64,000 bases of DNA from Listeria weihenstephanensis (lineage in GTDB: Bacteria > Bacillota > Bacilli > Lactobacillales > Listeriaceae), in contig NZ_CP011102.1 in the NCBI RefSeq assembly GCF_003534205.1, positions 2,554,036-2,618,035 on the forward strand, given 5' to 3'. How positions within the stretch are numbered: position 1 is the stretch's first letter; every line of letters starts with the position of its first letter. Below the pieces are notes generated by a model. The model was not told where the DNA came from. It saw nothing but the letters and a program-made list of their open reading frames with translations, and searched no databases. This document shows, one piece after another, positions 37,009-46,087 of this stretch. A program made the position numbers and the translations under genes.

Positions 37009-38379
37009 ATGGAAAAATTATGGGGCGGTCGTTTTCAAGGAAAAAGTGAGGCGTGGATCGATGAATTCGGCGCCTCGATTTCCTTTGATGCAAAACTGGC
37101 AAAACAAGATATCACGGGAAGCTTGGCGCATGTGGCAATGCTCGGGAAATGTGGCATTATTTCGGTGGATGAAGCGGCGCAAATCACGGCTGGACTTGAG
37201 GTTCTGGTTGGAAAATTGGCGGCTGGTGAATTGGAATTTAGCGTGGTGAACGAGGATATTCATCTGAACATCGAGAAATTGCTACATGAAGAAATAGGTC
37301 CTGTGGCTGGGAAATTACATACGGCGCGGAGTCGGAATGACCAGGTCGCGACGGATATGCATTTGTATTTGAAGGAAGCGGTGACCGAGATTATGGCTTC
37401 TTTGGCGCATTTGCGGACGGTGCTTGTGGTGAAAGCGGAGAGTCATGTCGAGACGATTATGCCTGGTTATACGCATTTGCAACACGCGCAGCCAATTTCT
37501 TTCGCGCATCATTTATTGGCTTATTACGGTATGTTTAGCCGTGATTTGGAGCGTTTGACGGAGAGCATGAAGCGGATTGATATTTCCCCTCTTGGTTGTG
37601 CGGCGCTCGCCGGGACGACTTTTCCGATTGATCGGGCGTTTAGTTCTGAACAACTTGGTTTTAGCGCGATGTATGATAATAGTTTGGACGGCGTTAGTGA
37701 TCGCGATTTTATTATCGAATTTTTGAGTAATAGCGCCCTTTTGATGACGCATTTGTCGCGTTTTTGTGAGGAATTGATTTTGTGGACGAGCCATGAGTTC
37801 CAGTTTGTCGAGTTGATTGACGCGTTTGCGACGGGAAGCAGCATTATGCCACAGAAAAAAAACCCCGATATGGCGGAGTTGATTCGTGGGAAAACTGGGC
37901 GTGTTTACGGCAATCTATTCGGACTTTTGACGGTGCTTAAAGGCTTACCTCTCGCGTATAATAAGGATTTGCAGGAAGACAAAGAAGGCATGTTTGACAC
38001 GGTTCATACGGTGAAAACGAGCCTCGATATTTTTGCGGGGATGATTGAAACAATGAAGGTGAACGAAACCGTGATGGAAAACGCGACGCAAAAAGATTTT
38101 TCTAATGCGACTGAACTTGCCGACTACCTTGCTAAAAAAGGCGTTCCATTCCGCGAAGCCCACGAAATCGTTGGGAAACTCGTGCTCGATTGTACGCAAA
38201 AAGGGATCTACTTGCAGGATGTGGCGCTCGAAGATTATCAATCTATTCAGCCCGTTATTGAGCAAGATATTTATGACGCGCTGGCTTCCTACACCGCCGT
38301 TGCGAAACGTAATTCCTATGGTGGTACAGGTTTCGACCAGATTAAAGCGATGATTGAAAAAGCAAAACAAACACTATAA
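37009..38379 (+). CDS. argH: Argininosuccinate lyase
   Basis: ArgH cleaves argininosuccinate to arginine and fumarate. The 456-residue protein carries LWGGRF at the N terminus, [28 protein letters not shown], and the superfamily signature [12 protein letters not shown]. Full length for the family. Coupled to argG. The opposite strand holds several long open frames, which are a by-product of codon use in this gene. Confidence 0.97.
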   Translation: MEKLWGGRFQGKSEAWIDEFGASISFDAKLAKQDITGSLAHVAMLGKCGIISVDEAAQITAGLEVLVGKLAAGELEFSVVNEDIHLNIEKLLHEEIGPVAGKLHTARSRNDQVATDMHLYLKEAVTEIMASLAHLRTVLVVKAESHVETIMPGYTHLQHAQPISFAHHLLAYYGMFSRDLERLTESMKRIDISPLGCAALAGTTFPIDRAFSSEQLGFSAMYDNSLDGVSDRDFIIEFLSNSALLMTHLSRFCEELILWTSHEFQFVELIDAFATGSSIMPQKKNPDMAELIRGKTGRVYGNLFGLLTVLKGLPLAYNKDLQEDKEGMFDTVHTVKTSLDIFAGMIETMKVNETVMENATQKDFSNATELADYLAKKGVPFREAHEIVGKLVLDCTQKGIYLQDVALEDYQSIQPVIEQDIYDALASYTAVAKRNSYGGTGFDQIKAMIEKAKQTL

Positions 38380-38427
38380 AAATAGGATTGGATGTCAGCA
38401 TAATGATTTGACGTCCAATCCTATTTT
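38379..38427. terminator. Bidirectional terminator between argH and the nitronate monooxygenase gene
   Basis: A stem of 18-19 bp (AAAATAGGATTGGATGTCA with its near-perfect complement) and an 11-base loop, followed by T-rich sequence; it touches the stops of both convergent genes. Confidence 0.9.
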
Positions 38428-39357
38428 TTATTTGATGGTTAAAGCACTTGCCGTTTCTGTTGCTTGCGTCATCATTTCTTGAATCAGCGCGTCAACAGGT
38501 TTAATTTCGGTAATCATGCCTGTAATTTGCCCCGCCATAACCGAACCGTTTTCCGTGTCGCCTTCTTGCACAGCTTTGCGTAGTGAGCCGAGTGTCAATT
38601 CTTCGAGCACATCGCGATCCACATTTTCGTCTTCTAGTCGTTGATATTCTTTAATCATTTTATTTTTGATGCTGCGGACTGGCGCGCCGTTACGACGTCC
38701 TGTCACAACTGTATCGCGATCTTTCGCCTTCAAACAAGCTAACTTGAAATTCTCGTGTACAGGACATTCATCCGTTGCGAGGAACCTGGTTCCAATCTGA
38801 ACACCTTGGGCTCCAAGCGCAAAAGCTGCGGCAATCCCGCGTCCATCACCAATCCCGCCAGCCGCAATAACTGGAATCGACACAGCGTCTACTACTTGCG
38901 GCAAAAGCGCCATCGTTGTTGTTTCGCCAACATGTCCACCAGCTTCCGTACCTTCCGCCACAACAGCGTCAGCGCCAAGCTGCTCCATTTTGCGTGCAAT
39001 CATCACAGAAGGAACAACTGGAATCACAGTAATCCCTGCTTCCTTCCAGATTGGCATATACGTTTTCGGTGTTCCCGCGCCTGTCGTGACTACTTTCACG
39101 CCTTCTTCAATAATCACCGTCGTTAATTCCTCGATATTCGTCATCATCAGCATCAAGTTAACGCCAAACGGTTTATCCGTCAACGCTTTTGTTTTCTGAA
39201 TTTCGGCGCGCAGTTCCTCTCCGCTCATACCGCCCGATGCGATAATTCCGAGTCCGCCAGCATTCGACACAGCTGCAACAAGCGGCGCCTTCGCGATTTG
39301 TGCCATCGCACCTTGCATAATAGGATATTTGATGTGTAATAATTCCGTTATTGACAT
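38428..39357 (-). CDS. Nitronate monooxygenase / FabK-like flavoprotein
   Basis: A 309-residue FMN-dependent TIM-barrel protein of the NMO/FabK family. It begins ITELLHIKYPIMQGAMAQIA, has GAGTPKTY, EGTEAGGHVG and the FMN-phosphate loop AAGGIGDGRGIAAAFALGAQGVQ-type region. NMO enzymes oxidise toxic nitronates; FabK is an enoyl-ACP reductase. The two are hard to tell apart by motif; the lone position without fatty-acid genes favours an NMO-like role. Confidence 0.82.
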   Translation of the reverse strand: MSITELLHIKYPIMQGAMAQIAKAPLVAAVSNAGGLGIIASGGMSGEELRAEIQKTKALTDKPFGVNLMLMMTNIEELTTVIIEEGVKVVTTGAGTPKTYMPIWKEAGITVIPVVPSVMIARKMEQLGADAVVAEGTEAGGHVGETTTMALLPQVVDAVSIPVIAAGGIGDGRGIAAAFALGAQGVQIGTRFLATDECPVHENFKLACLKAKDRDTVVTGRRNGAPVRSIKNKMIKEYQRLEDENVDRDVLEELTLGSLRKAVQEGDTENGSVMAGQITGMITEIKPVDALIQEMMTQATETASALTIK

Positions 39358-39425
39358 GATTTTCTCCTCCGATACAGTTTTCCATAAGATCCTTACTCCA
39401 TGTATATTTTCTCACAATGGCATTC

Positions 39426-39458
39426 AAAAAACAACCACCTCATCAAAAAATGGTTGTT
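39426..39458 (-). terminator. Terminator after the ROK kinase gene
   Basis: On the - strand AACAACCA pairs with TGGTTGTT, followed by TTTTG, 13 bases after the kinase stop. Confidence 0.75.
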
Positions 39459-39470
39459 CTCCGCTTTATA

Positions 39471-40343
39471 TCAATGCGCTTCTTTCGCCTTCACTGCCAG
39501 CAAAATACAGCCCGTAATCCCAGCATCATCCTCCAATTTCGGCGGAACAATATATTCTTCCAAATTCGGTAATTGGATATAACCTGCGATCAACGTCTTT
39601 AATTTTTTACGAACTAGCGGGAATACTTGGCGCTGTTTCATTACGCCACCACCGATCACAATTCGCTCTGGTGACAAAATTAAGCTATAGTTCATCAAGG
39701 CTTGTGCGATATAATGCGCTTCTAAATTCCAAACTTCTTCATTTTCAGCTAGTTCTATGCTTTTTTTACCCCAACGTTTTTCAATCGCGCCACCCGCTGC
39801 TAGACCCTCTAGACAATCATCATGATACGGACAATTCCCTTGATAGCGATCGTGTTTATGGCGTCGCACCATAATATGCCCCATTTCTGGATGCGAATAT
39901 CCTTCTAATATCTTACCGTTGACCACAGCGCCAGCACCGATTCCAGTACCAATCGTAATGTACATACAACTCGATAACCCTTCTGCCGCACCAAGCGTCA
40001 CCTCACCAAGCGCTGCCGCATTCACGTCCGTTGTAAATCCGATCGGCACAGAAAAAGCTTTTTTGAGCGCACCAACAATATCATAATTTCGCCATGCCAA
40101 CTTCGGTGTAGACGTGATATAACCATACGTAGGACTCGATTTACGCACATCTATCGGACCAAACGACCCAACACCAATCGCCTCTAATTCCCCTTCATAC
40201 TGCTTAAAAAATTGCTCCACAGACCGCATTGTTTCCGCAGGTTCCGTTGTCGGGTAAGTCTCCCGTTTTAAAACATTACCAGACGCATCACCAACCGCCA
40301 CAACAAATTTCGTACCACCAGCCTCAATCGCTCCAAAAACCAT
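39471..40343 (-). CDS. ROK-family fructokinase
   Basis: A 290-residue ROK sugar kinase. The N terminus GAIEAGGTKFVVAVG holds the ATP phosphate loop, GIGSFGP-type and TIGTGIGAG segments follow, and the zinc site is in RHKHDRYQGNCPYHDDCLEG. These match the YdhR/ScrK-like fructokinases of Firmicutes, which phosphorylate fructose with ATP. I start it at the ATG 40343 because GAGGAG is 8 bases upstream; a GTG at 40352 is directly against that site. No sugar transporter is adjacent. Confidence 0.87.
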   Translation of the reverse strand: MVFGAIEAGGTKFVVAVGDASGNVLKRETYPTTEPAETMRSVEQFFKQYEGELEAIGVGSFGPIDVRKSSPTYGYITSTPKLAWRNYDIVGALKKAFSVPIGFTTDVNAAALGEVTLGAAEGLSSCMYITIGTGIGAGAVVNGKILEGYSHPEMGHIMVRRHKHDRYQGNCPYHDDCLEGLAAGGAIEKRWGKKSIELAENEEVWNLEAHYIAQALMNYSLILSPERIVIGGGVMKQRQVFPLVRKKLKTLIAGYIQLPNLEEYIVPPKLEDDAGITGCILLAVKAKEAH

Positions 40344-40477
40344 TCGCTTCACTCCTCATTCATTTATGTATTCGTTTTCATTCTACATCACAAAAGCTTA
40401 TTTTAAAAGTCTATTGTCTAAAAACTCATCATTTAGATTCTAAATACCTAATTTAACAGATATTTAAACCTAAAAAA

Positions 40478-41020
40478 TCACTTTCTAAATATCCAGCGAC
40501 ACAACCGCTCATATTCCTTGAAATAAGCCGGAATTTCCTCGTCTCGAAGCCCCTCATACATATTGCTCACAATACCTTCATTGTACCATTTTTGCAATTC
40601 ATAACCGCGTTTAAAATAGCCCCAGACCTTGTTTCCTTCTGAACTCAGCGCATATTTAATAGACTGCAAGTTATCCAATTTATCCGCTACGATAATTGCC
40701 TTTTCCTCCAAAGTCCCCGTTCGAACCGCGTCAATCGTATGACTTTTGCGTTCCTCCCATGTTTGCGATTTATCCTCCGTATGCGATTCCACAAGCTTTG
40801 CCACATCATTACCAAAAAGCGCCCGAATCTCATCCAACGTTACCGGCGTGTCCTCCACCACATCGTGCAAAAATCCTGCTGCCACAACCTCCTCGCGAAA
40901 CCCCGCTTTGCGCAACAAATTAGCCACATTCCGCGGATGCGAAAAATACGGCTCACCGGTTATTTTACGACGCTGCATCTGATGCGCCTTCGCTGCAAAA
41001 GCACTCGCTTGCTGGTACAT
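40478..41020 (-). CDS. HD-domain protein, RelA/SpoT-type phosphohydrolase-like
   Basis: A 180-residue protein with the HD motifs of (p)ppGpp hydrolases: YFSHPRNVANLL, FLHDVVEDTP and the later DKLDNL segment. It lacks synthetase and regulatory domains, so it resembles small Mesh1/SpoT-like HD proteins that hydrolyse alarmones or related nucleotides. The start at 41020 is chosen because AAGGAG lies 7 bases upstream; an ATG 6 bases earlier touches that site. Confidence 0.82.
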   Translation of the reverse strand: MYQQASAFAAKAHQMQRRKITGEPYFSHPRNVANLLRKAGFREEVVAAGFLHDVVEDTPVTLDEIRALFGNDVAKLVESHTEDKSQTWEERKSHTIDAVRTGTLEEKAIIVADKLDNLQSIKYALSSEGNKVWGYFKRGYELQKWYNEGIVSNMYEGLRDEEIPAYFKEYERLCRWIFRK

Positions 41021-41109
41021 TTCCATTCTCCTTTAATTCAAACGCAGGGCTAAAGAAAATGAAATAGCCCCAGTTTGAGTGTAATTCTTTAAATTTATAC
41101 CATCTGTCG

Positions 41110-41811
41110 TCACGCGCTGTGATGAATTTGCCTATCACCTAGCTCTTGCAGCGGTCGATTCGTATCCTGGATAATATCCTGGAAAGCCACGAAATCTTCC
41201 TCAGCAATGCTTGTAGCCTCTCTCATCACGATCCAAGTCACTCCTTCGAATGTCGGCGGTGTCGTTAACGATCCTTGGTACTTAAAGTATGCTCTTTTTT
41301 CAGGTAAAAAGCCAGAAACATCTAACGAAATCTCTTTTTCAATGCCAAAATCAGCAAATACTTGTGGAAAAATCTCCGCTAGCTCGCCAAAATCGCTACC
41401 TTCTAATTCCTGCTCCATCCAAACGGCTAGAACAAGACGCTCTCCTAATTCATTCATGTGCACCAAATGCCATTCCATCGCAAAATAGTGCTCGTTTAGC
41501 GTGTGCTCACTCGGTATATGACCATGAAACGCGATCAAATTATATCTTTTCCCATCAAACGTCAATCCTTGTTCCTTGTCCTTTGGAAAAAGATGCACCG
41601 AATTCTCGACACGTCTTACTGTATATTTTGTTGGCTTATAATTCAGTTCTAGCGGTGCAGCCCCCTGTACTTCCATCACTTTCTCCATATGAATATCTAT
41701 TGGTGACTGGCTCTTTCCAGACTTTGCGATTTCATACTCCTCACAAATATGTCCCCAATAATGCGGTCCCTTTTCCCCTTCATAGGACCATTTCACAAGT
41801 GGCTCTGTCAT
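41110..41811 (-). CDS. Alpha-type carbonic anhydrase
   Basis: A 233-residue alpha-carbonic anhydrase, interconverting CO2 and bicarbonate. It begins WSYEGEKGPHYWG, has SQSPIDI, zinc histidines in AFHGHIPSEHT and EWHLVHMNE, and YQGSLTTPP. A glycine stands between the first two zinc histidines where Phe or Ile is more usual. There is no signal peptide, unlike many bacterial alpha-type enzymes, which suggests a cytoplasmic location. Stands alone upstream of the HD gene in the same direction. Confidence 0.92.
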   Translation of the reverse strand: MTEPLVKWSYEGEKGPHYWGHICEEYEIAKSGKSQSPIDIHMEKVMEVQGAAPLELNYKPTKYTVRRVENSVHLFPKDKEQGLTFDGKRYNLIAFHGHIPSEHTLNEHYFAMEWHLVHMNELGERLVLAVWMEQELEGSDFGELAEIFPQVFADFGIEKEISLDVSGFLPEKRAYFKYQGSLTTPPTFEGVTWIVMREATSIAEEDFVAFQDIIQDTNRPLQELGDRQIHHSA

Positions 41812-41960
41812 GCATCATTCCTCTTTTCATAAAAATTTGCGCTTTATTTTGTAACCCCTATTATGCAAATATTTCGTGAATAGTTCCTCAAGTTATTTTT
41901 TTATGTTCTTTTTATTATACTGAAAATCTGCGAAATTGCCAGTATGTTTTCTCGAAGAAC

Positions 41961-41989
41961 AAAAAAATACCCATAAAATCTAGGTATTT
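41961..41989 (-). terminator. Terminator after the phosphotransferase gene
   Basis: On the - strand AAATACC and GGTATTT form a hairpin with a run of seven T, 11 bases after the stop. Confidence 0.75.
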
Positions 41990-41999
41990 CCTTGATCTA

Positions 42000-42923
42000 T
42001 TAAACCTTAAATAAGGCTTTAGAAAGCTCTTCTATGCTCGTAAATTCCTCCAAATTAAATAACTGTGGCAGCTTGTAAAAAACGTCCATCGTGTGGTGTT
42101 GCGTAAGTCCATATGCTTGTCTATAAATCGCAAGTACAAGTGCCTTATGCGCAAAATCCTCCGTCACCGGCCAATGACTAGCCTCCAAAAACAAACGTAA
42201 TAACTGCTTATCACAATCAAATAAATCCAGATGTAGTTTAGCAAGCTCATAATGCCGATCAAAAACAGCTGCGTCACCCCAATCAATGATACCAGTTAAC
42301 CTGCCGTTCGCCGTAAAAACATGGCGTTCCATCAAATCACCATGAACAAATACAGTATCAAGCGGTGGCACTCTATCAACATACGCCTCAATTTGCGGTA
42401 TCAAATGCGCAGGAAATGAGCTTTGTTGCGCCGCCGAAATAAGATCCAGTTCAAGAAGGCTTGTCTCGTAATCCTTTGAAAAAGCAAGCGCGTGAACAAG
42501 CCCAATTTGGCGACCTAAATCCATCGCAACCGCTTGTTTTTCTAGCCCTGTCAGATCCGAATGTTCCCATGATAATCCCGACATCTTGCTCATAACAAGA
42601 TATCCCCACGCATCATCATACAAAATACCAGACGCCAAAATCGTCGGCACCGCTATCTCTATCCTTTGCGCCAACACCATTTGTGCGACTTTTTCCTGTT
42701 CAAAACTTGTACGCCATTGCTTCGTGTATCCAAAAAACTTAACAACGACTTCACCATGAATGATCGTTGGATACGTCCCGCCAGTTCCTGCCACAGGCTC
42801 CCATTCACCAACGAGCAAATCATGTCGTATCAAAACTTCCTTCGCATGTGGCCACCAAAATTCGGCACATTCCAACTGCTCTCGGAAATCCGCTAATGAC
42901 GCAAAAATAGGTTTTTCTAGCAT
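42000..42923 (-). CDS. Aminoglycoside phosphotransferase-family kinase
   Basis: A 307-residue APH/choline-kinase-fold protein with catalytic loop VFVHGDLMERHVF and metal site GIIDWGDAAVFD. Members phosphorylate antibiotics, sugars or other small hydroxyl compounds. It is 16 bases downstream of an Eis-like acetyltransferase gene in the same direction; the pair may modify amine/hydroxyl compounds, but no resistance should be assumed from family alone. Confidence 0.8.
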   Translation of the reverse strand: MLEKPIFASLADFREQLECAEFWWPHAKEVLIRHDLLVGEWEPVAGTGGTYPTIIHGEVVVKFFGYTKQWRTSFEQEKVAQMVLAQRIEIAVPTILASGILYDDAWGYLVMSKMSGLSWEHSDLTGLEKQAVAMDLGRQIGLVHALAFSKDYETSLLELDLISAAQQSSFPAHLIPQIEAYVDRVPPLDTVFVHGDLMERHVFTANGRLTGIIDWGDAAVFDRHYELAKLHLDLFDCDKQLLRLFLEASHWPVTEDFAHKALVLAIYRQAYGLTQHHTMDVFYKLPQLFNLEEFTSIEELSKALFKV

Positions 42924-42939
42924 CTCCCTAGCTCCTTAC

Positions 42940-44154
42940 TTAAAAATAATCAGAGAAATAAGGCGTCTCATTCGGAATCATTTTCTCCAGCTGCTTTATA
43001 ACCGCGTCACTCGCCATCAAGCGTCCATTTTTGCGTAAATATTTCGGACGTTTGTAGCCAAAGAACATCGTTGTCAACGTCTGTATATCAATCTCAACCG
43101 CTTCACCACGCGCTTCCTTCACTATTTTAAAATCACCGTCTTCATCCCACTCAAACGCAAATACGCCTTGATTCCATTCCAGCAAACTATCCGTCACAAC
43201 AAAATGAAAATCAGCCTGTTTTTCCGCAAATGGAAACTTCCTGAAGAATCCTTCCACATCAACAATCCGCGCCATATAATACGGGTGAATCGTCTCCGTA
43301 ATATCACTATCTTCCATCAAGAATGCAATCGGTTCATTCGTGTACATTTTCCCTTTCACATGCGTTACCATCGAAAAATGCGCACTAATAAAATTCCACA
43401 AACCATGTCGCGCTTCTTGCGTTAAATAAACCATTTCCTTCATATGAAAAACATCATCTGCAATCCAATAATACATAAAGCCTTGTGGTTCGTTTTTCTC
43501 ATCATAATACACTGCCGCGATCATTTCCTCGCGTTCCCAGCGCCAATATTCTTCCCAAGCAAGCGAATCACGAATCATCGCCACATGTTGCGTTTTAGCG
43601 AAGTGATCATATGTTTTCAGCACATCTTCATGCTCAATATCAAGACGCTCGACCATACCACGAACGGGCACATTTTCTGGAAGTTGCGTATCTTTAATAG
43701 TAAACGTCATCACATCCGAAATAATTTCCCAGCCTTTTCGACGATAGTATGGCACAGAATATGGATACAAATACGAAATCGTCTGTTCCCGATCACGCAT
43801 TTCCTTCAAACTTTGTCGCATTAAACGGTGCATCAAACCAAAATTAGCATACTCTGGATACGTTCCAACTCCAGTCACACCGCCCATTTTAAAAATTTCA
43901 CCAAAGATGTTTACATGCATTGGATAGACTGCCATTTGCGAGATCAACTTATCCCCGTCAAACCAGCCAATCACATCCGCTTTTCGCAAGACCGGACGTT
44001 TTGCTTGTTCAATCTCATCCTCCGCCCAGCCAACTTCGTGAAGCTCCTGATTCGTCACCTGAAACACATAGCGTAACAACTCATTAAACTGCGATAAATG
44101 CTCCATTTCCAATTTTTTCATCTCTAAGCGATCTTGGACATTTTGCTGTCCCAT
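42940..44154 (-). CDS. Eis-family GNAT acetyltransferase
   Basis: A 404-residue multi-domain GNAT protein of the Eis (enhanced intracellular survival) type. The first domain has GGVTGVGTYPEYANFGLMHRLM (acetyl-CoA loop) and YLYPYSVPYYRRKGWE; a second GNAT-like domain and a sterol-carrier-like C-terminal domain follow, ending with a terminal carboxylate (DYF) typical of the family. Eis proteins acetylate several amines of aminoglycosides or proteins. The natural substrate here is unknown. Confidence 0.85.
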   Translation of the reverse strand: MGQQNVQDRLEMKKLEMEHLSQFNELLRYVFQVTNQELHEVGWAEDEIEQAKRPVLRKADVIGWFDGDKLISQMAVYPMHVNIFGEIFKMGGVTGVGTYPEYANFGLMHRLMRQSLKEMRDREQTISYLYPYSVPYYRRKGWEIISDVMTFTIKDTQLPENVPVRGMVERLDIEHEDVLKTYDHFAKTQHVAMIRDSLAWEEYWRWEREEMIAAVYYDEKNEPQGFMYYWIADDVFHMKEMVYLTQEARHGLWNFISAHFSMVTHVKGKMYTNEPIAFLMEDSDITETIHPYYMARIVDVEGFFRKFPFAEKQADFHFVVTDSLLEWNQGVFAFEWDEDGDFKIVKEARGEAVEIDIQTLTTMFFGYKRPKYLRKNGRLMASDAVIKQLEKMIPNETPYFSDYF

Positions 44155-44246
44155 ATTTTCTACCTCTCTCCTCGAATTTTACCAATATCGATTTTCACAA
44201 TATACCTCTCTATTGTACATGGAAACCGCCCTATTTCGCAATCCCT

Positions 44247-45809
44247 TTACTTTCGTTTTGCAACCACTTCTTGGTAACGCGCTTCCAACTCGGCTTTTTT
44301 CACTGCCGTTAATTGCGGGTCCATCAGTTTTGCCGCGATAGCCGACATCTCCATTTCGATCAATAATTTATCTTCTTCTATACGCGTTTCAGACGTCTTT
44401 TTCGCGTCTTCCCATTCGTCATAACTACCAGCAAACAGCTGCAATTTCTCATTTTCCAAAACCAAAAGTGTCGTCGCAACCTTCCTCACAAAAGTCCGAT
44501 CATGTGATACAAATAAAACCGTTCCAGAATAGCCATCAATCAGCTCTTCCAATGCCTTCATCGCGTTAATGTCCAAATAATTTGTCGGCTCATCTAAAAT
44601 TAGCACGTTCGCATCACTCAGTAAAATCATCGCCAGCGACAACTTCACGCGCTCTCCACCAGATAAAACCGTTGTGTCTTTCACCAAATCATCCGCAACA
44701 AACTGCAAACTACCAAGACAATCCCGATTCATTTGGTCATCATGAACGCTGACTTCTTTGATGTTCTCCCACAATGTTTTTGTAAGATCCACTTGTTTCA
44801 ACTGCTGATCAAAATAAGCAATTTTAACCTTATCTCCTCGCGTAACAGCATCATTTTCGTTCATAATTTGACGTAAAAATGTTGTTTTACCACTCGCATT
44901 TTTCCCGATTAGCGCTATTTTCTCACCACTTTTCAAACTAAAAGTCGCGTCTGAAAACAGCATTTTTTTGCCTGCTTTCGCGCTCAATTTATTCGTCCGC
45001 AGCACCGTATTTCCTTGCTTAATTTGACTTCCTTCTGGCAACGTAATTTTAATCGTTTTTTGGCGAAATGGCTTATCAACTTTCTCCAAACGGTCTATTC
45101 GTTGTTCGAGCGCCTTAATTGTCTTATGTTGCTTCTTCTCCTGGACACCCTTTCCCGGTTTCGCTGCTCGGATCTGTCTTGAGGAGAAGCGTTTGTTCGG
45201 TTTTCGGAGTCCTTGCGCCGTTTTTTCATGATGCTCTTGCGACTCCTCTAATTGCCGTTTTTTAGCTTGGTATTGCTCATAGCCTGCCTCAGCTCTATCT
45301 CGTTCCAGCCCTTTCGCAGCCTCATACGCGCTATAATTTCCTGGATAAACCGTGATTCGCGCTTGATCCAATTCCCAAATCGTCGTACAAATCGCGTCCA
45401 AGAACATCCGATCATGTGAAATCACGAATAGAGTCCCAGCAAACCGCTTCCACTGCCGCTCCAAATGTTTCACGCTATCCACATCCAAATTCGATGTCGG
45501 TTCATCCGCAAAAAGTAAATTCGGTTGTTCCGCTAAAATCCGTTGCACCGCTTTCCGCGTTTTCTCACCACCAGAAAGTTTCGCATCCTCGGGCAAAATT
45601 TGCGGGATATATCCCACCGTCCCATTTCGCGTGACATTGCCTTGATCAGGGGTTTGTTCCCCAACCATGATTTCAAGCAACGTCGTCTTTCCAAGTCCGT
45701 TGCGCCCAACAATCCCAATCCGTTCACCACGATTCGCCGTCAAGTGCGGAATTTCAAACAACACCCGATCCGCGATTTCTTTCTTCACATCATTTATCTC
45801 TAGTAACAT
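44247..45809 (-). CDS. Vga/Lsa-type ABC-F ribosomal protection protein
   Basis: A 520-residue protein with two ATPase domains and no membrane segments. Walker A loops are GRNGLGKTT and GKNASGKTT, signatures KLSGGEKTR and VLSGGERVK, with a long charged linker (about residues 170-250). It resembles the Vga(L)/Lmo0919 protein of Listeria, which protects the ribosome from lincosamides, pleuromutilins and streptogramin A. The 240-base leader with a Shine-Dalgarno-masking hairpin and a tiny ORF fits drug-induced expression. No linked resistance genes. Confidence 0.85.
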   Translation of the reverse strand: MLLEINDVKKEIADRVLFEIPHLTANRGERIGIVGRNGLGKTTLLEIMVGEQTPDQGNVTRNGTVGYIPQILPEDAKLSGGEKTRKAVQRILAEQPNLLFADEPTSNLDVDSVKHLERQWKRFAGTLFVISHDRMFLDAICTTIWELDQARITVYPGNYSAYEAAKGLERDRAEAGYEQYQAKKRQLEESQEHHEKTAQGLRKPNKRFSSRQIRAAKPGKGVQEKKQHKTIKALEQRIDRLEKVDKPFRQKTIKITLPEGSQIKQGNTVLRTNKLSAKAGKKMLFSDATFSLKSGEKIALIGKNASGKTTFLRQIMNENDAVTRGDKVKIAYFDQQLKQVDLTKTLWENIKEVSVHDDQMNRDCLGSLQFVADDLVKDTTVLSGGERVKLSLAMILLSDANVLILDEPTNYLDINAMKALEELIDGYSGTVLFVSHDRTFVRKVATTLLVLENEKLQLFAGSYDEWEDAKKTSETRIEEDKLLIEMEMSAIAAKLMDPQLTAVKKAELEARYQEVVAKRK

Positions 45810-45818
45810 AAAAAAACC

Positions 45819-45840
45819 TCCTATTCATTCTAGAATAGGA
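45819..45840 (-). promoter_or_regulatory. Shine-Dalgarno-masking hairpin of the ABC-F leader
   Basis: An 8-bp perfect stem (TCCTATTC / GAATAGGA) with a six-base loop. Its 3' arm overlaps AGGAGG, the ribosome site of the ABC-F gene (complement of 45817-45821). A second TCTAGAATG copy lies at about 45924-45932, and an AATCCTATTTT at about 46000, either of which could form competing pairs. Confidence 0.6.
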
Positions 45841-45858
45841 AGTCAGAAAACAAGCCTG

Positions 45859-45885
45859 TTAGCCGTTGCCAACACACAAACTCAT
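45859..45885 (-). CDS. Putative leader peptide (MSLCVGNG) of the ABC-F gene
   Basis: An eight-codon frame, ATG to TAA, ending 19 bases before the Shine-Dalgarno-masking hairpin. A five-codon frame (MTQRE, 45888-45905) ends two bases before it. Antibiotic-stalled ribosomes on such short frames commonly open attenuators of ABC-F genes. No convincing ribosome site is seen, so this is tentative. Confidence 0.35.
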   Translation of the reverse strand: MSLCVGNG

Positions 45886-46055
45886 CTTTATTCGCGCTGC
45901 GTCATTTTGAGCACAGCAATCCCATTCTAGAAAATTTCGTTCGCTAAAAAATCAGGCACACAGCCCGTTTTCTTTAACGCTTATTCGAATTCTCTTATAA
46001 AATAGGATTACATTTTCATCGGCTCAAAAGACACCCCTTCGCATTTAATGGTTTC

Positions 46056-46084
46056 ATTATAGCTCATTCTTCACAAAAAGTAAA
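46056..46084 (-). promoter_or_regulatory. Promoter of the ABC-F leader
   Basis: On the - strand TTTACT (46079-46084), 17 bases, TATAAT (46056-46061). Transcription from here gives a leader of about 240 bases ahead of the ABC-F start codon. Confidence 0.65.
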
Positions 46085-46087
46085 CCT

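Noticed and set aside
37018-38370. Several long open frames on the strand opposite argH (65-141 codons)
   Set aside because: They have no ribosome sites or recognisable domains and mirror the codon bias of argH, which is a certain gene.
41289-41879. A 196-codon frame opposite the carbonic anhydrase gene
   Set aside because: The opposite strand encodes a clear alpha-carbonic anhydrase with intact zinc ligands; the translation of this frame is low-complexity and has no start site signals.
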